Positions 1-4,793 are shown, numbered from the stretch's first letter. The stretch: DNA of 8,895 nt from an uncultured bacterium (GCA_947086625.1 CAMTZV010000027.1:1-8895); one strand, 5' to 3'. The notes: generated by a model from the sequence alone, not told the origin. A program made the numbers and translations.

Positions 1-1
1 T

Positions 2-139
2 GAGGGTGAAATAAAAGGTGCTGTACGAGCATGCAAGAATTTCAACTTATCCTTCCAGGAAACAGTCCAGTATCTGATTGACAATTTAAATCTAACTTTA
101 CAGGAAGCGGAAGATAATGTTAATTTGCATTGGCGTTAA
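2..139 (+). CDS. C-terminal tail of an Rpn-like (PD-(D/E)XK nuclease/transposase-associated) protein, 5' end outside window
   Basis: The last 45 codons of a gene that begins before the window. The frame is open from the window edge and ends with TAA at 137-139. The visible tail starts EGEIKGAVRACKNFNLSF and ends in NLHWR. A short helical segment of this kind (GEIKG, a conserved NLSFQET-like stretch, then a helix ending in an aromatic residue) is what I know from the C-termini of Firmicute Rpn-family recombination-promoting nuclease/putative transposase proteins. The catalytic nuclease core would lie upstream and cannot be seen, so the family name is an inference from this tail only. A hairpin terminator follows 40 bases after the stop. 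Confidence 0.5.
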   Translation, partial: EGEIKGAVRACKNFNLSFQETVQYLIDNLNLTLQEAEDNVNLHWR

Positions 140-178
140 TCATATCCGGTCTTCCTGCGATTAAAATGAACAGCTCAA

Positions 179-211
179 AGGGGCATAGTGTAAAAAACCA
201 TGCCTCTTTTT
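179..211 (+). terminator. Intrinsic terminator after the Rpn-like gene
   Basis: An 8-bp stem (AGGGGCAT at 179-186 with ATGCCTCT at 200-207, one G-U pair) has a 13-base loop and runs into five T residues (207-211). It lies 40 bases after the stop of the preceding gene on the same strand, so it most likely ends that transcript. Confidence 0.7.
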
Positions 212-273
212 GTATGTCGAAGGCTATGATGAAGATTTGATATGTCAAAAGGAACAACATTTCATACAACATG

Positions 274-301
274 AGCTCTCCGGTTTGGAGGGCTATTTTT
301 T
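274..301 (+). terminator. Second intrinsic terminator, no matching upstream gene
   Basis: The stem AGCTCTCC (274-281) pairs with GGAGGGCT (287-294) with one G-U pair and a 5-base loop, followed by A and six T (296-301). It reads on the plus strand. Only about 60 bases separate it from the previous terminator and I see no gene between them. It may be a back-up terminator or the last trace of a lost gene. The other strand has no T-tract, so it is not bidirectional. Confidence 0.55.
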
Positions 302-320
302 CTGCCTTGCCCGAAAAGGC

Positions 321-404
321 TTATTCTGCGAGCATTTCCACAAGCACCTGCGCGCCGAGCGAAAGGCCGCCCGCCAGCAGAATGTGTCCGCCGGATTTCT
401 TTTC
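321..404 (-). pseudogene. Remnant of an alpha/beta hydrolase (nucleophile elbow only)
   Basis: Read on the minus strand, 404 to 324 encodes 27 residues, EKKS followed by GGHILLAGGLSLGAQVLVEM and LAE, then a stop (323-321). The GLSLG core is the nucleophile-elbow motif G-x-S-x-G of alpha/beta hydrolases. It matches, almost residue for residue, the elbow of the intact hydrolase at 5038-5799 (GGHILLAGGLSLGGQILVEM). Nothing recognisable of the lid, acid or histidine regions follows, and there is no start codon or ribosome binding site. Bases 405 to about 460 are open in a shifted minus-strand frame and could be more of the same lost gene. This is a decayed fragment, not a functional gene. Confidence 0.7.
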
Positions 405-469
405 CTCGCTCGATCGCCCCTTTCGCGGCAAGCTGGACAAATTTCAGGGAATCATATAGTATAAAATCG

Positions 470-952
470 ATGGATGAAACATGTTACATATACTGCGCAT
501 TTATAGACCGCATTGGAAACGGGGCGGATGATTATGAGGAGCAGCTGATGTCGCTACTGCTGGTTGTTCATGCGGCGGATATCGCGTGTGAAGGAGAGGA
601 AATCCGCCCGCTTGCGGAGAAAATGGATGCGATGCTGCAAGGATTGTTTGATGAGGACGAATATGAGGAAGAAAAGGAAGCGCGTGAGCTGATGGAGGAC
701 GAGCGGTTCAGCCGGCTTATGAAGCTGATGATAGAGGCTTTTATGGTACCGGATGACGCGTCAGTATCTTCGGATCCGTCTGACAGGTATCACGAGTTTA
801 TGCAGATGGACGCGTTTCTCTGTCAGCTCGAGGCGTGGCCCAGGCAGCGAGGTGAATGGAAGCTTCTGGAAGAAGAATATCCGGTTCTTAAACGAGCCAG
901 AATCCACTTGGGCAGGTTCAACGGAGTTGAAAGCCGATCGAAAAGTGTTTGA
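470..952 (+). CDS. Hypothetical acidic protein, 160 aa
   Basis: I do not recognise a family. The protein is strongly acidic in its middle (for example the DEDEYEEEKEARELMEDE stretch, about residues 61-78), looks mostly helical, and has no membrane segment, signal peptide or cysteine motif. Codon usage is consistent with a real gene: long, G/C-ending and without stops. The start is uncertain. ATG 470 is the first ATG of the clean frame, but there is no Shine-Dalgarno sequence before it and the frame stays open upstream into the hydrolase remnant, so the gene may be truncated at its 5' end. A TATAGT at 455-460 could be a -10 box only if the message were almost leaderless, and no -35 is visible. 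The last dozen residues (after about residue 147) look less coding-like. The stop lies about 45 bases before the toxin-antitoxin promoter. Confidence 0.5.
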   Translation: MDETCYIYCAFIDRIGNGADDYEEQLMSLLLVVHAADIACEGEEIRPLAEKMDAMLQGLFDEDEYEEEKEARELMEDERFSRLMKLMIEAFMVPDDASVSSDPSDRYHEFMQMDAFLCQLEAWPRQRGEWKLLEEEYPVLKRARIHLGRFNGVESRSKSV

Positions 953-998
953 TAGTTTTGCACGACAAATATCTGGGGGAGCGGGTGTATTAAAGTTC

Positions 999-1027
999 TT
1001 GCATTTGTTGCATAATTATGACATAAT
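999..1027 (+). promoter_or_regulatory. Promoter of the toxin-antitoxin operon
   Basis: TTGCAT (999-1004) as -35 box, a 17-bp spacer and CATAAT (1022-1027) as -10 box. Transcription would begin about base 1034, only some 20 bases before the antitoxin ATG. The -10 box lies within the second copy of the palindrome described for 1011-1031, so repressor binding there would block polymerase. Confidence 0.65.
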
Positions 1028-1031
1028 TATG
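1011..1031. promoter_or_regulatory. Double palindromic operator of the toxin-antitoxin operon
   Basis: The perfect 10-bp palindrome CATAATTATG occurs twice, at 1011-1020 and 1022-1031, separated by one A. The first copy fills the promoter spacer and the second covers the -10 box. Phd/YefM antitoxins, alone or in complex with their toxin, repress their own operons by binding palindromes at the promoter. Two adjacent sites fit cooperative binding of two dimers. The sites are seen directly; the regulator assignment is inference from position and family. Confidence 0.7.
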
Positions 1032-1054
1032 TTAAAAAGGGAGGGCGAACAAAT

Positions 1055-1318
1055 ATGCCGTTGATTATGCCAATCAAAGATTTGCGCAACACAACCGAAA
1101 TTTCAAATCTTGCACACAAAGAACAGGAGCCAATTTTTATTACAAAAAACGGCTATAGCGATTTAGTCGTGATGAGCAGCGAATTGTACGATAAATTTGC
1201 AAAAATCAATCGCATCGATCAGGCAATCTATGAATCCGAACAGGAAGTCTTAGATGGGGACGAGGCGGTAGATGCGGAGATTGTTTTTGCAGAATTGGAG
1301 AAAAAGCATTTTGGATAA
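1055..1318 (+). CDS. Type II antitoxin, Phd/YefM family, 87 aa
   Basis: Antitoxin that neutralises the toxin encoded immediately downstream and probably represses the operon. The N-terminal part (about residues 5-55) is a Phd/YefM DNA-binding domain: the opening strand and helix MPIKDLRNTTEISNLA, then the typical PIFITKNGYSDLVVMS segment (residues 26-41) and a helix with LYDKF. The acidic C-terminal part (about residues 56-87) would be the toxin-binding tail, disordered when free. Length is usual for the family. The start at 1055 is supported by GGGAGG at 1039-1044, ten bases upstream; a second in-frame ATG at codon 5 is possible but less well placed. The stop overlaps the toxin start by eight bases, as expected for translational coupling. 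Base composition is AT-richer than most of the window, consistent with a mobile cassette. Confidence 0.92.
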   Translation: MPLIMPIKDLRNTTEISNLAHKEQEPIFITKNGYSDLVVMSSELYDKFAKINRIDQAIYESEQEVLDGDEAVDAEIVFAELEKKHFG

Positions 1319-1613
1319 ATATAAAGTAAAAATCAATCCGAAGGCAATACGCGAATTGGATAGTATTTACGAGTACATCGCAAAAGAAAAAATGGCTCCG
1401 GAAAATGCAAAAGGGCAGATTGACAGAATTAAAACTGCTATTTTGCATCTGGATACGTTTCCGCAGTCCCGTCAGGAGCGCACCGAGGGGAGATATGCCG
1501 GGAGGGGCTATCGGCAGTTGTTGATCGACAATTATATGGCGATTTTCCGCATTGATGAAAACAACAAAACGGTCTATGTTGTTACGATACAATATCAGGG
1601 AAGGCGCCTCTAA
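1311..1613 (+). CDS. Type II toxin, RelE/ParE superfamily, 100 aa
   Basis: Small basic toxin of the RelE/ParE fold. Hallmarks in order: YKVKINPKAIRELDSIYEYI (first strand and helix, residues 4-23), a second helix ending in ILHLDTFP (about 42-50), then GYRQLLIDNYMAIFRID and VYVVTIQYQGRR as the last three strands. I chose TTG 1311 as start. It lies inside the end of the antitoxin gene (eight-base overlap), has GGAG at 1297-1300 ten bases upstream, and gives the standard protein beginning (M)DKYKVKIN. A frame open from ATG 1272 would add 13 residues foreign to the family. Whether it cuts mRNA on the ribosome (RelE-like) or poisons gyrase (ParE-like) cannot be settled here; the overall pattern looks slightly more ParE-like. 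A terminator follows directly. Confidence 0.9.
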   Translation: MDKYKVKINPKAIRELDSIYEYIAKEKMAPENAKGQIDRIKTAILHLDTFPQSRQERTEGRYAGRGYRQLLIDNYMAIFRIDENNKTVYVVTIQYQGRRL

Positions 1614-1617
1614 AACT

Positions 1618-1648
1618 ATGCCGCATCAGGATATGTGCGGCATTTTTT
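1618..1648 (+). terminator. Intrinsic terminator of the toxin-antitoxin operon
   Basis: A perfect 8-bp stem, ATGCCGCA (1618-1625) with TGCGGCAT (1636-1643), has a 10-base loop and is followed by T through 1648. It begins four bases after the toxin stop and closes the cassette. Confidence 0.85.
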
Positions 1649-1679
1649 ATCGCGGCAAATATGCGATCAGCTCCTCTGC

Positions 1680-1886
1680 TCTGCGCCTTCCGTATTTGCC
1701 TACGGCGCGTGGGATAAGGTGCAGGCGTTTGGCGCGTCAAAGCGTCTGGACGCGGCGCTGACCGCGCACGGCGTCCTCCACGAGTATATCGTGTGCGAGC
1801 ACTCCGGCCACGGCCTGCAAAATGACAACGCCGAATACGTGCGCTACATGGAAACGCTCATCGCGTATCTGGCCAAATATTTGTAG
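1680..1886 (+). pseudogene. C-terminal stump of an alpha/beta hydrolase (esterase/peptidase-like)
   Basis: About 68 residues ending at TAG 1884-1886 read as the last part of an alpha/beta hydrolase. SVFAYGAWDKVQAFGASKRL carries the strand and acid loop, with the probable catalytic Asp at 1713-1715. HEYIVCEHSGHGLQND follows with the probable catalytic His at 1809-1811, and then a final helix, YMETLIAYLAKYL. The nucleophile half is missing. The frame runs upstream only into the toxin-antitoxin terminator and there is no start or ribosome binding site. It is therefore a 5'-truncated gene, and its cut end lies at the right border of the toxin-antitoxin cassette. It is a different hydrolase type from the 321-404 remnant as far as one can compare, since the two pieces do not overlap. 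Confidence 0.75.
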
Positions 1887-1912
1887 AAGAAAGGCAAACT
1901 GAGGTGTGGACG

Positions 1913-2041
1913 ATGAAAAAGGTCATGGAGTTTTCCGGTATCGGCGATGAGGAACAGAAGCAGTCGGTTGCCGGGTAGCTCGCCGATGCGGTTTCCGGCG
2001 ACATGAAGTTTTCGCCGTGCGCGAAAATCAGTCCACGTTAA
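1913..2041 (+). pseudogene. Short reading frame interrupted by an in-frame TAG
   Basis: ATG 1913 is preceded by a reasonable ribosome binding site (GAGGTG at 1901-1906) and opens a 21-codon frame, MKKVMEFSGIGDEEQKQSVA plus G, that stops at TAG 1976-1978. The same frame continues with coding-like composition (LADAVSGDMKFSPCAKISPR) to TAA 2039-2041. A single C-to-T change of a CAG codon would explain the break. I recognise no family. Either a 21-residue peptide is made, or this is the 5' piece of a dead gene. Its end overlaps the last bases of the acetyltransferase gene on the other strand. Confidence 0.35.
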
Positions 2042-2621
2042 TTTTCCGTATCACCCGGCAAGGGTTGCCGACGGCAAGCGAATTGGCGGGGATATCCTTT
2101 GTGACGACACTTCCGGCGCCGATGACACAGCCGGCGCCGATCGTTACGCCCGGGAGGACGATGACGCCGCCGCCGAGCCAGCAGCCGCTTCCGATTCGGA
2201 TTGGCAGCGCGTAGGTGCGGCAGAAATACTGGCCGGTTTTTGCATCCCAGTCCGGCGTGAGCCGTTCGGACAGCTCCACCGGATGCGCCGCCGTGTAGAG
2301 CTGCACATTTGAGGCGATCAGCACATTATCGCCGATTGTGATTTGATTGCAGTCCACAAATGTGCAGTTCATGTTCACAGACACGTTGTTTCCTATATAG
2401 ATATTTCGCCCGTAATCGCAGACAAATGGCAGCCTGACAGACACGTTTGTGCCGATGCCGCCAAACAGCCGCTTTAAGACGTCGGCCTTTTCTTCCTTCT
2501 GCTCATAGGCGAGCGCGTGGTATTCCTTTAACAATTCTCTTGCGCGGGCCTTGAAACCGAGAAATATCTGATCGTGGCAGTCGTAATATTCTCCCGCCAT
2601 GCATTTTTCCAATTCAGTCAT
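2028..2621 (-). CDS. Sugar O-acetyltransferase, maltose/galactoside acetyltransferase type, 197 aa
   Basis: Left-handed beta-helix (hexapeptide repeat) enzyme that moves an acetyl group from acetyl-CoA to a sugar hydroxyl, in the cytoplasm. Residues 3-55 form the N-terminal Mac domain (TELEKCMAGEYYDCHD, then helices with RARELLKEY). From about residue 73 hexapeptide turns follow (IYIGNNV, ITIGDNVLIASNV, IRIGSGCWLGGGV, VTIGAGCVIGAGSV) and the closing LAVGNPCRVIRKI is typical. The catalytic histidine is H113 in YTAAHP. Length is normal for LacA/Maa enzymes. The frame is open 75 codons further upstream, but ATG 2621 is the true start: it matches the family N-terminus and has a perfect AGGAGG (2635-2630). 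The natural acceptor of these enzymes is generally unclear; a detoxifying role for non-metabolised sugars is the usual proposal. A strong promoter overlapped by an inverted repeat lies just upstream, so the gene is probably controlled by a dedicated regulator. Confidence 0.92.
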   Translation of the reverse strand: MTELEKCMAGEYYDCHDQIFLGFKARARELLKEYHALAYEQKEEKADVLKRLFGGIGTNVSVRLPFVCDYGRNIYIGNNVSVNMNCTFVDCNQITIGDNVLIASNVQLYTAAHPVELSERLTPDWDAKTGQYFCRTYALPIRIGSGCWLGGGVIVLPGVTIGAGCVIGAGSVVTKDIPANSLAVGNPCRVIRKINVD

Positions 2622-2652
2622 CGTGTCGTCCTCCTGAAATTTTGATACGATA

Positions 2653-2681
2653 ATTATACTCACGAGCGATAACATTTTCAA
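2653..2681 (-). promoter_or_regulatory. Promoter of the O-acetyltransferase gene
   Basis: On the minus strand TTGAAA (2681-2676) and TATAAT (2658-2653) are separated by exactly 17 bp, a near-consensus housekeeping promoter. Transcription would start near 2646, leaving a leader of about 25 bases with the AGGAGG site. One arm of the 2658-2710 inverted repeat fills part of the spacer. Confidence 0.75.
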
Positions 2682-2710
2682 CATAGTTCGAAATATTGGC
2701 GCTCGTGAGT
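2658..2710. promoter_or_regulatory. 11-bp perfect inverted repeat over the acetyltransferase promoter (probable operator pair)
   Basis: ACTCACGAGCG (2658-2668) and CGCTCGTGAGT (2700-2710) are exact reverse complements with 31 bases between them. The first arm sits between the -35 and -10 boxes, the second about 20 bases upstream of the -35. A third partial copy of the core, GCTCGT, is at 2734-2739. The repeat is upstream of the expected transcript start, so it acts as DNA rather than as an RNA hairpin. It looks like paired binding sites of a repressor. No candidate regulator gene lies directly beside it. Confidence 0.6.
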
Positions 2711-3036
2711 CGGCTTTGTTGGCAAATTTAAGTGCTCGTTCGTATATATAGTGTTTTCGCCGGTCTGACAACGGATTACTGAAAAGCCGCAGGCAAACTC
2801 CGAATGGGGCAGATTCCGTAACTATGAAAGCCGCAGGCTGAATCATTATGAAAAACTTGACATATGGTGTCGGGTTATTTGTGGTATACTGTGATTATCA
2901 GGAATCCAATCATCCGGAACGTACAAAAAGCTGCCACAGGGAAATTTATCTGAACAATGCGAACCGGGCGGAAAGGAGCAAACGCAAAACCATTTTGCGC
3001 TATGAGGTAGAATGATTTTGCGGCGGGGATAGAGGG
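2711..3036. other. Intergenic region between the divergent acetyltransferase and radical SAM genes
   Basis: It holds a 12-bp direct repeat, AAAGCCGCAGGC, at 2783-2794 and 2827-2838, and a possible plus-strand promoter at 2857-2890. About 145 bases of leader precede the radical SAM gene. The minus-strand frame is open across 2622-2846 but has no family resemblance that I recognise and no ribosome binding site. I read it as non-coding, perhaps old debris. A 17-codon plus-strand frame in the leader (start near 2957) has no convincing ribosome binding site. Confidence 0.4.
2857..2890 (+). promoter_or_regulatory. Possible promoter of the radical SAM gene
   Basis: TTGACA (2857-2862) is a perfect -35 box and TATACT (2885-2890), preceded by TG one base upstream (extended -10), is a good -10 box. 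The spacer is 22 bp, however, longer than the usual 16-18. Either the extended -10 works without the -35, or the promoter needs an activator. This is the best promoter candidate before the gene at 3037. Confidence 0.4.
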
Positions 3037-3918
3037 ATGCACTTTGTAAATGCGAAAAGTATTTTATCAGCTAAAAACGGCATGAATTTATATCGCGGCT
3101 GCTCGCACGGCTGTATCTACTGCGACTCGCGCAGTAAGTGTTATCACATCGAGCACGATTTTGAGGACATTGAAGTGAAGGCAAACGCGATTGAGCTGTT
3201 AGAGCATGCCCTGAAACGAAAGCGGGCAAGATGTATGTTGGGCACGGGATCCATGACAGACCCGTATATCCCGCTGGAAAGTAAGCTTGGGCATGTCCGC
3301 AAAGCGCTGGCTTTGGCAGATCGATACGGTTTTGGCTTCACGCTGATCACGAAATCCGACCGGGTATTGCGGGATTTGAATTTACTGAAAGCGATTAACG
3401 ACAAAACAAAATGTGTGGTGCAGATGACGCTGACGACCTGTGAGGAAGATTTGTGCAAAAAAATTGAGCCAAACGTAAGCACGACGAAAGAACGGGTGGA
3501 AGCTCTAAAAAGGCTGCATGAGGCGGGCATTCCGACGGTTGTCTGGCTTTGTCCGATTCTTCCCTTCATCAATGACACGGAAGAAAACATCAGAGGGATT
3601 TTAGAATACTGCATAGAAGCGAAGGTTTTCGGCGTGATCTGCTTTGGAATGGGGCTGACGCTTCGCGAGGGGAACCGGGAATATTTTTATAGCCAGTTGG
3701 ATCGGCTGTTTCCACACATGAAAGAGAAGTATATGCGTATGTACGGTATGCAATACCAAATCGGCAGCCCGAGGAACGACGAGCTAATGCGCGTATTTCA
3801 TCAAATATGCGAGGACAACGGCATCCTGCATGATAACGCGAAAATCTTTGCGTATCTAAGCAGCTTTGAAGAAAAGAACAGTCCTGTCCAGTTAAATCTG
3901 TTTGAGAAATCCCCTTGA
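3037..3918 (+). CDS. Radical SAM protein, SPL/photolyase-like group, 293 aa
   Basis: Cytoplasmic iron-sulfur enzyme that cleaves S-adenosylmethionine to start radical chemistry. Near the N-terminus, YRGCSHGCIYCDSR holds the cluster ligands C22, C26 and C29 in the CX3CX2C pattern, embedded in the RGCxHxCxYC context typical of the spore photoproduct lyase-related group (COG1533, 'DNA repair photolyase'). GTGSMTDPYIPLE (about residues 69-81) and LITKSDRVLRD (about 103-113) are further group signatures, and LCPILPFINDTEENI (about 171-185) belongs to the barrel. Length is normal. It lacks what would prove spore photoproduct lyase activity, and the substrates of most members are unknown. The C-terminus carries QLNLF (residues 285-289), resembling sliding-clamp-binding motifs. 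The start has a GGGG site at 3025-3028, eight bases away. Its stop codon overlaps the -35 box of the next operon. Confidence 0.88.
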   Translation: MHFVNAKSILSAKNGMNLYRGCSHGCIYCDSRSKCYHIEHDFEDIEVKANAIELLEHALKRKRARCMLGTGSMTDPYIPLESKLGHVRKALALADRYGFGFTLITKSDRVLRDLNLLKAINDKTKCVVQMTLTTCEEDLCKKIEPNVSTTKERVEALKRLHEAGIPTVVWLCPILPFINDTEENIRGILEYCIEAKVFGVICFGMGLTLREGNREYFYSQLDRLFPHMKEKYMRMYGMQYQIGSPRNDELMRVFHQICEDNGILHDNAKIFAYLSSFEEKNSPVQLNLFEKSP

Positions 3919-3941
3919 CAAAGCAGCCCCTTCGGTATAGT
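3915..3941 (+). promoter_or_regulatory. Promoter of the HTH/membrane protein operon
   Basis: TTGACA (3915-3920, overlapping the stop codon of the radical SAM gene) and TATAGT (3936-3941) are separated by 15 bp, which is short. Transcription would begin near 3948, inside the palindromes at 3943-3964. A weak or regulated promoter is likely. Confidence 0.5.
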
Positions 3942-3942
3942 G

Positions 3943-3964
3943 TGAAGTTAACTTCATATGAAGT
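3943..3964. promoter_or_regulatory. Two overlapping 14-bp palindromes, probable autoregulatory operator
   Basis: TGAAGTTAACTTCA (3943-3956) and ACTTCATATGAAGT (3951-3964) are both perfect palindromes that share the half-site ACTTCA. The stretch thus holds three alternating half-sites, TGAAGT, ACTTCA and TGAAGT, with two-base centres (TA and TA). It covers the expected transcription start and lies 28 bases before the HTH gene, so the HTH protein is the obvious candidate ligand. Confidence 0.65.
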
Positions 3965-3991
3965 ATGCTTTATGTTCTGAAAGGTGAAGGA

Positions 3992-4204
3992 ATGAAAACA
4001 AAGGTAAGAGAGCTCAGGCAGGCGGCGAAAATGACGCAGCAACAGCTGGCGGACTGCGTCCATGTCTCCGCGCGCACGATCATATCCATCGAAAAGGGGC
4101 AGTACAATCCGTCGCTCATGCTCGCCTACCGCATGGCAGAGACATTCGGCGTCAGCGTGGAGGAATTGTGCTGTTTAAAGGAAAACATGGAAATGGAGGA
4201 TTAG
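3992..4204 (+). CDS. XRE-family (Cro/CI-type) transcriptional regulator, 70 aa
   Basis: A stand-alone helix-turn-helix protein. Residues 5-59 cover the five-helix XRE domain: VRELRQAAKMTQQQLADCVH, SARTIISIEKGQYNPSLML and AYRMAETFGVSVEELCCL, with the recognition helix around SARTIISIEKG. Minimal regulators of this type (about 65-75 residues) commonly precede small membrane proteins in Firmicutes. I chose ATG 3992, which has the AAGGTGAAGG purine-rich site directly before it and gives the family start MKTKVRELR. ATG 3965 would add nine residues and overlap the operator. The gene is followed after four bases by the membrane protein, whose GGAGG lies inside this gene's end, so the two are surely co-transcribed and probably translationally coupled. 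Probable role: repressor of its own operon through the palindromes just upstream. Confidence 0.9.
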   Translation: MKTKVRELRQAAKMTQQQLADCVHVSARTIISIEKGQYNPSLMLAYRMAETFGVSVEELCCLKENMEMED

Positions 4205-4208
4205 CAGT

Positions 4209-4745
4209 ATGAAAATTTATAACAAAAAAGGGTTTGCGGTGAGCATCCTTCTGATAGCGCTTGGGGTGTTTGATGCGGTGGGAGGCTTTATGGCGGATAT
4301 TCTGGATGTGAAGGCGGTCATTGTGATCGCGGCTTTATTCGCGTTTGGCTTCGTCGGGGTGAAGCGCAGCCTGTCGGAAGAATTTGCAAGGGAAGATAAA
4401 ATTGAGGAGTGCGACGAGCGAAACCGGCTGATTGAGCTGAAATCGAAGGGCATGACCCTTCGGCGGAAGCGTATAGTGAAGGATGAGCGAGATGAGCAAA
4501 TAGTCAGCCGTTCCAAAGGCATGGCACTGGACTTTATGATCGCCGTGACCCAGATTTTGACGGTTATGTGTCTGATCAAAGGAAATCCTGCATGGAAGGG
4601 AAGCTTCGCGCTTCTGTTCCTTGGAGGTGCTGTGCAGTTTTTGTACAAATTTCAAAGTTATGAGGCGAGGCAGTACCTGGCTGCCGGGATCGTGGCTGGT
4701 CTGATTGGCGTTTTCATGCTCGTTTGGTTTGGGATTACAGGATAG
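4209..4745 (+). CDS. Membrane protein partner of the HTH regulator, 178 aa, with internal duplication
   Basis: Integral membrane protein with about five hydrophobic segments: residues 8-28, 33-51, 108-124, 131-147 and 155-177. Between the second and third lies a charged cytoplasmic-type loop (about 52-107) with a duplicated motif, DERNRLIELKSKGM (69-82) and DERDEQIVSRSKGM (92-105). One DER...KxxG-like copy is what I expect from the membrane proteins that accompany small XRE regulators (the DUF2178/DUF6442-like type). Two copies at a 23-residue distance suggest an intragenic duplication of the loop. The GGAGG at 4195-4199 sets the start at 4209. Exact function is unknown; it may control or sequester the HTH protein at the membrane or respond to envelope stress, which is inference from gene order. 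Confidence 0.8.
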   Translation: MKIYNKKGFAVSILLIALGVFDAVGGFMADILDVKAVIVIAALFAFGFVGVKRSLSEEFAREDKIEECDERNRLIELKSKGMTLRRKRIVKDERDEQIVSRSKGMALDFMIAVTQILTVMCLIKGNPAWKGSFALLFLGGAVQFLYKFQSYEARQYLAAGIVAGLIGVFMLVWFGITG

Positions 4746-4793
4746 AAAAATGGGGAAGGCGTCTAAGGGAACAAGCAGGGAGGGAAAAGAACA

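Noticed and set aside
210..464. 84-codon plus-strand frame over the hydrolase remnant
   Set aside because: It crosses the terminator hairpin at 274-301 and is the antisense of the hydrolase elbow; no ribosome binding site and no recognisable family.
1206..1592. 128-codon minus-strand frame opposite the toxin gene
   Set aside because: Antisense shadow of a well-recognised toxin; no ribosome binding site or family.
2009..2027. 7-bp perfect hairpin TTTTCGC / GCGAAAA directly after the acetyltransferase stop on the minus strand
   Set aside because: The stem is A/T-rich and no T-tract follows in the direction of transcription, so I cannot support a terminator, though the position is suggestive.
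2622..2846. 75-codon upstream extension of the acetyltransferase on the minus strand
   Set aside because: It would run through the gene's own promoter, inverted repeat and AGGAGG site, and the family N-terminus fits ATG 2621.
3144..3614. 156-codon minus-strand frame opposite the radical SAM gene
   Set aside because: Serine- and phenylalanine-rich shadow translation of a clearly coding plus strand.
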